This document shows positions 58,031 to 64,000 of a stretch of DNA of 64,000 nt, piece by piece. The notes under the pieces are model-generated. The model ran no database searches and was not told the DNA's origin. It saw only the letters and a list, made by a program, of their open reading frames with translations. The number at the start of each line of letters is the position of its first letter. Position 1 is the first letter of the stretch. Source of the DNA: Codonopsis lanceolata (lineage: Eukaryota; Streptophyta; Magnoliopsida; Asterales; Campanulaceae); NCBI GenBank assembly GCA_013146195.2, contig CM028378.1, forward strand, positions 75,111,254 to 75,175,253, given 5' to 3'. The translations under genes were made by a program, and so were the position numbers.

Positions 58031-59697
58031 ATGACCGACGAAACTCCAGCTAAAGGGGTCCCTATTGTTAATTCGACACAATATTATGATGTGATACTTG
58101 CCCACATGGAAGAATTTAAGGTGAAGTTTGCTCAAATAAATGAGAGATTTGATAGACTTGAGGAGGATAGGCGAAGGGAGGAACCTAGGGAACGTAGAGC
58201 TCAAAGAGGTAACCAATTAGAAGAAGAATTTAATGAGCTTGGTTTGGGAGAAAATCATGGAAGAGGAAGGGGAGAGATTCCAAGGAGAGAGGAAAATAAT
58301 TGGGAAACCATTAAGTTAAAGATTCTTGTTTTTAAGGGGTCAAGTGATCCAGATGAGTATTTTGATTGGGAAAGAAAAATCGAGAAAATATTTGATTGTT
58401 ATACCTACATTGAATTGCGGAAAGTCAAATTAGTTTAGTCGAGTTAAGTGGACTATGCTAGTATCCGTGGGATCAAATGATAGCTGATAGGAGAAGAATT
58501 GGGATGCATGCAGTTACTACATGGGAAGAAATGAAGCGTCTTGTGCGTCATCGGTTTGTTCCTAATCACTATTATAGGGGTGTTCTACATAAATTGCAGA
58601 AGTTGACACAGGGTTCGAAAAGTGTTGAAGACTATCACAAGGAGATGGAGATGTTGACTGCTAGGGCCAATTTGGGTGAAGATGCCGAAGTAACAATGAC
58701 AAGATTTCTCGCGGAGTTTGAATCATAATATAGCGATATTGTTGATTTACACCAATATGAGGACTTGGGTGAAATGGTGCACATGGCGGTCAAGATAGAG
58801 CAACAGCAAAAGAGGAGGAGTACCACTCGTCCAAGTAGTTCAACTCTGGTGCAACAACAAGATAAGATCGCAAGCAAGGTTGAGCCTGAAGCAAAAGTGG
58901 CTACGATTCCGCAAGAGCCCCAAGGGAAAGCTGAAAATCCTAGGTTGACGTCTAAGGAAGTGCAATGTTTCAAGTGCAAAGGGTGGGGACACTTGGCGCG
59001 TGAGTGTGCCAATCAATGGGTTATGGTGGTACGTGGCAATGAGGTGGTAGAAGAAGAGGAGGAAGAACATGAAGTCATTGAAGCAGAGGGGGACTTTATA
59101 AATCTAGAGGCTTTGGTTTCTTGTCGCGTGTTGAATATGCAAGCTAAGGAGGGAGGGTATGATCAACGCGATAACCTCTTTCACACACGGTGTCGCATCA
59201 ATGACAAGGTTGGTAGTGTGATTATTGATGGAGGTAGTTGTACTAACGTCGCTAGCACTTTCATGGTGGAAAAGTTGGGTTTGACAACATCAAGGCATCC
59301 TCAACCTTACAAACTTCAATGGTTGAATGATAGTGGGGAAGTGAAGGTGGAGAAACAAGTGCTTGTGACATTTCGTATAGGAGTCTACGAGGACAAAGTC
59401 TTATGTGATGTGGTTCCAATGAATGCAAGCCATTTATTACTTGGAAGGCCATGGCAATATGATCGTCAAGTGAAGCATGATGGATTCACCAACAAATATT
59501 CCTTCGTGTTTAATCAGAAGCCAATCACACTCGTACCACTAACGCCAAGCCAAGTGCAAGAAGACCAAAGAAGGATGCTAGTTGAGAGTAAGGGTAAGAA
59601 AGTTCTGTTAAGTGTTCAGGAACACGAGTTGTTTGATCCAGGGAAAAAGGGGTGGAATAGTGGACAATGGTACGTGTCTCAAGTTCGAATCAAATGA
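58031..59697 (+). pseudogene. Gypsy gag-protease with stops
   Basis: Gag begins MTDETPAKGV with a coiled, charged segment (KFAQINERFDRLEEDRRREE). The retrotransposon-gag domain follows (FKGSSDPDEYFDWERKIEKI, then AVTTWEEMKRLVRHRFVPNH, EDYHKEMEMLTARANLG), a CX2CX4HX4C knuckle (CFKCKGWGHLAREC at about 58968-59009) and a retropepsin domain (GSVIIDGGSCTNVASTFMVE, HLLLGRPWQYDRQVKHDG). Breaks: stop and frame slips at 58436-58476, and a stop at 58726-58728 where a Gln is expected. The C-terminus reads VRIK, stop; the following bases, in another frame, still encode DLRANPFQEGEYD, the typical end of a full Gypsy polyprotein. The pol core was therefore excised between protease and tail. Confidence 0.88.
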
Positions 59698-59756
59698 CAT
59701 TTTAATGATCAACCAAGAGCGGATTTGAGGGCAAATCCTTTTCAAGAGGGAGAGTA

Positions 59757-60312
59757 TGATATGATTCGGACCAGGAAGCAAGATTGGAGGAACTGTGGAT
59801 CTTGCGGCCGCAAGGGTCCATAGACCTTGCGACCGCAAGGTCTCCAGAAAAGGCTACCGTTTTTGTTTATTTTCCTGTTTTCATGTTTGGGTAATTTTAG
59901 TTTCCTTTTTATTTAGTGTTTCCTTTTATTTAGGTTTCTTGTTCCTAAAGTTTAGGGTTTAAGAGTTTCCTTTTATTTAGTTTTCTTTTCCTACAAGAAT
60001 TATGGTTTATTTTGTAAGCATATAAAAAGACATTCTTAAACATTGTTTGGTGGAGAATTTTGATTAATAAAATTTGAGTTGATTTTCTGGTTAGAAAATT
60101 GTCTTCTTATTTGAGTGTCTTGGATTGGAAGCTCGGATTATAAACATCGTGGATTCGTTGTTTATAATTGAATTCAACTTATCTGTTGGAGAGTCATCCC
60201 AATTGTGGCGTCATTCACAATTCCAAGGTTCGCGTCATCTCGAAGGCGTTGGGTCGCGGAGTCATTCATCCTAATACCTTTCTAGGAGATCTTTGGGTCA
60301 GTTTCCGTATCA
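59757..60312 (+). repeat. 3' LTR, complete
   Basis: 556 bp, TGATATG...CGTATCA, preceded by the polypurine stretch AAGAGGGAGAG (59744-59754). It differs from the 5' LTR at roughly a dozen places over the shared 500 bp. Confidence 0.9.
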
Positions 60313-60922
60313 TCTTCTAATTTTTCATACCTGCTTACTTAAAGCACAGATGTAGATCCGAAATTTTTGGATATGTAATCTACGAGAAGTACATAACTTT
60401 ATTTTTAAGAAAATAAAATTATAAATATAGATCTTAACTTTATAGATGAATTTAATTTATTTTTCAAAAGATCTGGGTAAACACCAAGTAAAGATATTTT
60501 AATAGGGAAGGAAGAATTTTTTTTGAAGTAAAATGCCAAAGCTAAACCATATATGTTGGACAAAGGAATACAATATATATTCCCCATGTACAATAGAATA
60601 GGACTTTTGAAATTTGAATGATGCTCACAAGCATGATTGACACAACTATCAAGAAATATAAAATGACATTTTATATGAATTAGTGTGAAGTGTAATGGTG
60701 CATTTAATTTTTTTCAGATAGCATGCAAAGTTATACCTATATTAATAAATAGAGAACCTTCTATTTTTGGAATTAAAGTTTTGGCGGGATATTTCCTTTT
60801 ATAGATGCAATTTCTTGCGTGAGTGTTCAATCTACGTTAATAGTTTGATTATGTCTACCAAATCAAAAAATATTTTTTTATTCATTATATTTCTTTTAAA
60901 TTGCACTAAAGTTGTTTTTTAG

Positions 60923-61020
60923 GGCCCCTAAGAGGGTGGTCCAGTGATAGACATGAGACTTTACAAAGTGTAAGGTATCAGGTTCGATCCCTTCCCATGC
61001 CCCCCTTAGGAGGAAAAAAA
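60923..61020 (+). mobile_element. tRNA-derived SINE
   Basis: A 98-bp element with an RNA polymerase III A box (GGTGGTCCAGTGATAG) and B box (GGTTCGATCCC), a short tail of A (AGGAAAAAAA) and a 15-bp target duplication AAAGTTGTTTTTTAG (60908-60922, 61021-61035). The homologous intron at 45190-45205 and 13025-13040 lacks it, which gives the empty site. Confidence 0.88.
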
Positions 61021-61035
61021 AAAGTTGTTTTTTAG

Positions 61036-61515
61036 TGTATGATAAAGTTACATAAATATTACGTATATCTTCGAATGGAAAAAAAAAATAGAAAAAATTG
61101 TGGAAAATGCTATACATGTTTTTAAGAAAAACCAAAATGAAAAGTGTTAATTTCTTTTTGGGATAGTGACTTGGGCTACTCATTTCTTTGTATTCGGAAG
61201 AAGGAAAATACTAACGAAAATTATAACTTCGAATTTTAGAAATGGGGCTCTTGTTTTTAAGACAAACTAACAAGAAAAATGTACGACCTGATTAATTTTT
61301 TTTTTCTTTTTGGAACGATGAAGTAAGACGAATTTACCCGAGCAGGACTTAACTTGGCCAAAGCTAAAACTAACTTTTGAAATGTTCTTACGTTTTTTTC
61401 TCGTTTAAACATCTTATAACTAATTCCTAGTATTTGAGATGATACTTTTTTATTTATTTATCATAACATAATCTCTCGAACATGATTTTAACATGATTTT
61501 GTTTTATTCATTCAG
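61036..61515. other. Intron A-B, second right copy
   Basis: Collinear with 45200-45370 and 50380-50660, and inverted with 12299-13020. Ends at the acceptor TTCATTCAG. No gene inside. Confidence 0.6.
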
Positions 61516-61918
61516 AAAACAACGAAGAAAAAATTGAGGAAGAACTGGCAACACAACGGGGCGTAGAATACCCTTACCCATCTACGTTTAATGTGGCGAG
61601 CTTCGTTACTATCAAGCTTTCTGAACTCAACTACAAGTCGTGGGTGTTACAGATTTTATCACTTTGTTGATAGTCTTGAATTACGTGATTTCCTTATGAA
61701 AGAACCACCATCTAAGGACAACCTACTTTGGAGAAGAACGGACATGCTTCTTCGAGGGTGGATCTTAGGTTCCATTAACGAAAATGTCATTACGAAAGTA
61801 TTTAACCCAAATTATTTCAGTACATCGAGAAGTATCGTGCTCAAGATTGAAAAGATCTTTGTCACACACGTATGGAATAGATGTTTTCGATATCCAAGGC
61901 CCGTAACCACTGAGATAG
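61516..61918 (+). pseudogene. Exon B (second right copy), frameshifted
   Basis: Closest to the intact exon at 11894-12298. It reads NNEEKIEEELATQRGVEYPY, PSTFNVASFVTIKLSELNYK, SWVLQILS, then a 1-bp gain (CACTTTGTTGATAG against CACTTGCTGATAG) shifts the frame. It resumes as DSLELRDFLMKEPP, DNLLWRRTDMLLRGWILGSI, NENVITKVFNPNYFSTSRSI and PRPVTTEIG before GTATGTAC. Splice sites and phase are kept. Confidence 0.75.
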
Positions 61919-62484
61919 GTATGTACAACTCCGATCATAGAGCTAGTTATTGCTTTATTATGGTTTGCATTATTTGCATGTTTATGATTACATAAATTTG
62001 GTACGTGGAATGCAATAATCAGATGCCTCTTTGGAATGTCGAACACAATCATATACATATATACCCTTTGTAAAGCAGTTCTTATAAGATTAACTCAAAA
62101 GATAATTAATCAGCCATTTCAAACTAGAGGAATGAAATGAGTCAGATATATATCCATCCACTTTAGCCCATTTGAGTTAGGAAATTTAAACATATATTAC
62201 GTTTTGTGTGTCCTTTTCTTTCATTATCGTATTCCCGAGTAATTGAGATGTTAGGTTAAGGTCTCATTCACCGGGTAACCTTTATAGGAAGATCTTGGGT
62301 TCTTGTCAACATGAAACCGAAACTACCTTGGATATCATTTTGTGCATTTTTCTCCTTTAATGATCTTAAATTTAATTCCTACTCCTAGCATTTGGGTTGC
62401 TTCTTTTATGTGTAATTAACTTATTATAACATAATCTCTGGAAGTTGATTTTAAATTGATATTGTTTAATTGGTTTTGAAAAAG

Positions 62485-62529
62485 TAGAAGCAGCAGAAAT
62501 AGGAGAAGAAGAAGAAGAAGAAGAGATAG
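62485..62529 (+). CDS. 45-bp acidic mini-exon D (right copy)
   Basis: Between GAAAAAG and GTATGTAA, in the family's phase-1 frame, it encodes VEAAEIG, a Glu run and EIG-type end (15 codons). The same 45-bp unit with matching flanks lies inverted at 9972-10016. It would add a short acidic linker between gag-like exons. That it is spliced is inferred from the conserved borders only. Confidence 0.42.
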
Positions 62530-62758
62530 GTATGTAAAACTTCCCGGTCAAGTTATTATTTCTATAATTATAATCAATGCTTCTCTTGACCGCCTACGCT
62601 AGAGAAGCAGAGCCTCATCCACAAGGTTTGTACTAGTTGGAAATTATTTTTTTGATTAATTTTTATTTTTCAGTTGGGTTAAAAATAACTAATATTGTGT
62701 TACTAAGTAAGATATAAAAAAAGTAGTCAAAGTTGTGCCTTAAATAACTTATCCTACT

Positions 62759-62767
62759 ATATACATA

Positions 62768-62823
<56 letters not shown>
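62759..62823. repeat. (TA)n microsatellite
   Basis: TA run with two CATATA interruptions. Confidence 0.95.
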
Positions 62824-62825
<2 letters not shown>

Positions 62826-63076
62826 TCGGGTAGTCTATATTGGAAAAAATCTCGCCAAAATCATATTGCCAAAAAAAGAAAACTCGTATATAGATGCCAA
62901 TTTGGAGGATTTACTATTTCTCCAATCAAATTTGACATTATTAACGAATTCCAGTTTTGCGTTGAAAATTGGAGTTTGAGAAAAATCCTGCCATAACAAT
63001 GTTTCAAAAATATGGAATGTAATCATGCTTGATGGCCCTCACTTTATAGCTCAATTCTTTTAATATTCTACTAACA

Positions 63077-64000
63077 CTAGTTATTTAGCCCGTGCTATGC
63101 ATGGGTACAATGTGAGATATATATTTTTGTAATAATAATTTAACTTTTAGACATTATAATTAGATTATTAATCTCTTCCATGGTTATAATTTTTTTTATA
63201 TTGTTATTAATATAAAACAATTTTTTACCTAAATACTTTTAAAATTAATATAAGTTTCTAGCTAACGTGAGATACATATTTTATATTAATAATAATAGTA
63301 ATTTTTTTTATCTAAAAACTTTTAAAATTAACATTTAACTTGATAATAATATTAGAAGTCATTTTGTTAAAAACTTTTAAAATCATAATTCATTTTTAAA
63401 CAATGTGAGATAATTATTTTATATTTTTATTGGTAATGAAAGTTTAAGTCTTTTATCTAAAAACTTTAAAACCAACACCACATTCTAACCATGTGGTATA
63501 CATATTTTCTATTCGTAATAATAGTAGTAAATAAAAGACTTTTTAACCAACATTCATTTCTAAACAATGTGGATACATATTCTAAAATTAAAATCAACAT
63601 CACTTTCCAACCAATGTATGATGCATTTCTTCTATTGATACTTAATAATAGAATTTTTTAAACCAACATCAATTTCTAACCAATGTGGGATACATCTCTT
63701 CTATTGTTGAAAAATTAGTGTTTTTAGTGAAAGAAATTGTGTAACTTGAGGCACAAATTTTTTTACGTGTAATTTGTTTGTTGACGAAGGTAATTGTGCA
63801 AATGTGTTCTACTCGGTGAGAGCATCAAAATGATATATTTATTTGTCGAAATCGAGTTTTGGATAATAAGATATCAAGACTTAAAGTATAATACTTGTTA
63901 ACAAAATTAGTGTTTTTAGTGAGAGAAATAATTGTGCAACTTGAAGTACGAATTTCTTTATGTATCATTTGTTTGTTGGTGAAGGTAATTGTGCAAATGT
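63077..64000 (-). mobile_element. Helitron 4, 3' end (continues beyond window)
   Basis: On the minus strand: hairpin CCCATGCATAGCACGGG, then CTAAATAA and CTAG|T, with host A at 63076. A different family from Helitrons 1 to 3. The interior is a degenerate repeat array, CCAATGTGGGATACAT(A/C)T followed by CTATT and AATAATAG, recurring about every 60-150 bp from 63105 to 63710. A larger unit (TTAGTGTTTTTAGTG...GAAGGTAATTGTGCAAATGT) occurs at 63715 and 63905. Confidence 0.7.

Larger units (their letters stand above)
57288..60312 (+). mobile_element. Non-autonomous gag-protease Gypsy element (TR-GAG-like)
   Basis: Target duplication TCTTC (57283-57287, 60313-60317). It starts TGATATGATTCGGACC and ends TTTCCGTATCA, so the termini TGATA/TATCA are inverted. 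The 3025-bp element has two LTRs, one gag-protease region and nothing else: no reverse transcriptase, RNase H or integrase. Helitron 1 shows the uninterrupted site (TCTAATTTTTCAGACCTGC inverted, about 19330). Such gag-only elements are known as TR-GAG; they must borrow pol from a partner. Confidence 0.9.
56391..60809 (-). mobile_element. Helitron 3 (same family as Helitron 1), 5'-truncated and interrupted
   Basis: The 3' end is at 56391 on the minus strand: hairpin CCGTGCGTTTTACGCACGGG, then TACAAACA and CTAG|T. Homology with Helitron 1 (18818-20211, inverted) runs through 57287, resumes at 60318 after the inserted Gypsy element, and ends at ATAGATGCA (60809), about 24 bp short of the 5' TC end. 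Confidence 0.85.

Noticed and set aside
58635..59452. Minus-strand frames of 63-125 codons
   Set aside because: Shadows of the gag-protease region on the plus strand.

Overview
This is plant nuclear DNA, almost certainly from a eudicot. It is AT-rich, has long introns with GT/AG splice sites, and carries LTR retrotransposons, Helitrons, MULEs, hAT, Tourist and Stowaway elements and a tRNA-type SINE. Some repeat types recall Caryophyllales, but I cannot name the species. I see no bacterial features. Intact coding capacity is small: nearly everything is transposon sequence, transposon-captured gene fragments, or exons of one unusual gene family.

Gene content. The host gene family consists of short exons that encode a Copia-gag-like domain (YPYPST... 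/ LLWKRTD..RGWI.GS), ending in an ankyrin-repeat exon at the left edge of the window. On the minus strand the left cluster reads exon A (13.6-13.3 kb), exon B (12.3-11.9 kb), a 45-bp relic D (10.0 kb), exon C (1.3-0.9 kb) and the ankyrin exon (226-1, running off the window). On the plus strand a mirror cluster reads exon A (39.85-44.96 kb, split by a Copia element), a relic of exon B (50.7 kb), exon C (52.1-52.6 kb), then another B (61.5-61.9 kb) and D (62.5 kb). All of these exons keep phase-1 boundaries on both sides where I could check, so they can be duplicated or skipped without shifting the frame.

Large-scale layout. Two arms, about 13.25-29.98 kb and 33.56-44.96 kb, are inverted copies around a 3.5-kb spacer, and a 100-N assembly gap lies exactly at the inner edge of the left arm. 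The homology resumes further out (11.5-13.2 kb against 45.0-51.8 kb). The arms differ by many insertions, so each arm supplies the empty site for insertions in the other. This fixes element boundaries and target duplications without a database.

Mobile elements with both ends resolved: two gene-carrying MULEs (2264-3899 with a GAUT-type galacturonosyltransferase fragment, TSD TTTTTAGAT; 26990-28371 with a MYC2-type N-terminal fragment, TSD TTAAATTAA); a full Copia element (40022-44724, TSD GATGG); a non-autonomous gag-protease Gypsy element (57288-60312, TSD TCTTC); Helitrons at 18818-20211 and 45476-50279; a 2.2-kb TIR element packed with GTGACAC motifs (21290-23494); a 2.6-kb solo LTR (5734-8375); a SINE (60923-61020); and several MITEs. 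Partial elements are a Gypsy LTR plus pol fragment joined to a Copia integrase fragment (53202-56000), a 5'-truncated Helitron (56391-60809), a Helitron start (1797) and a Helitron end (63077). The rest is AT-rich intergenic or intronic DNA in which I see no genes.
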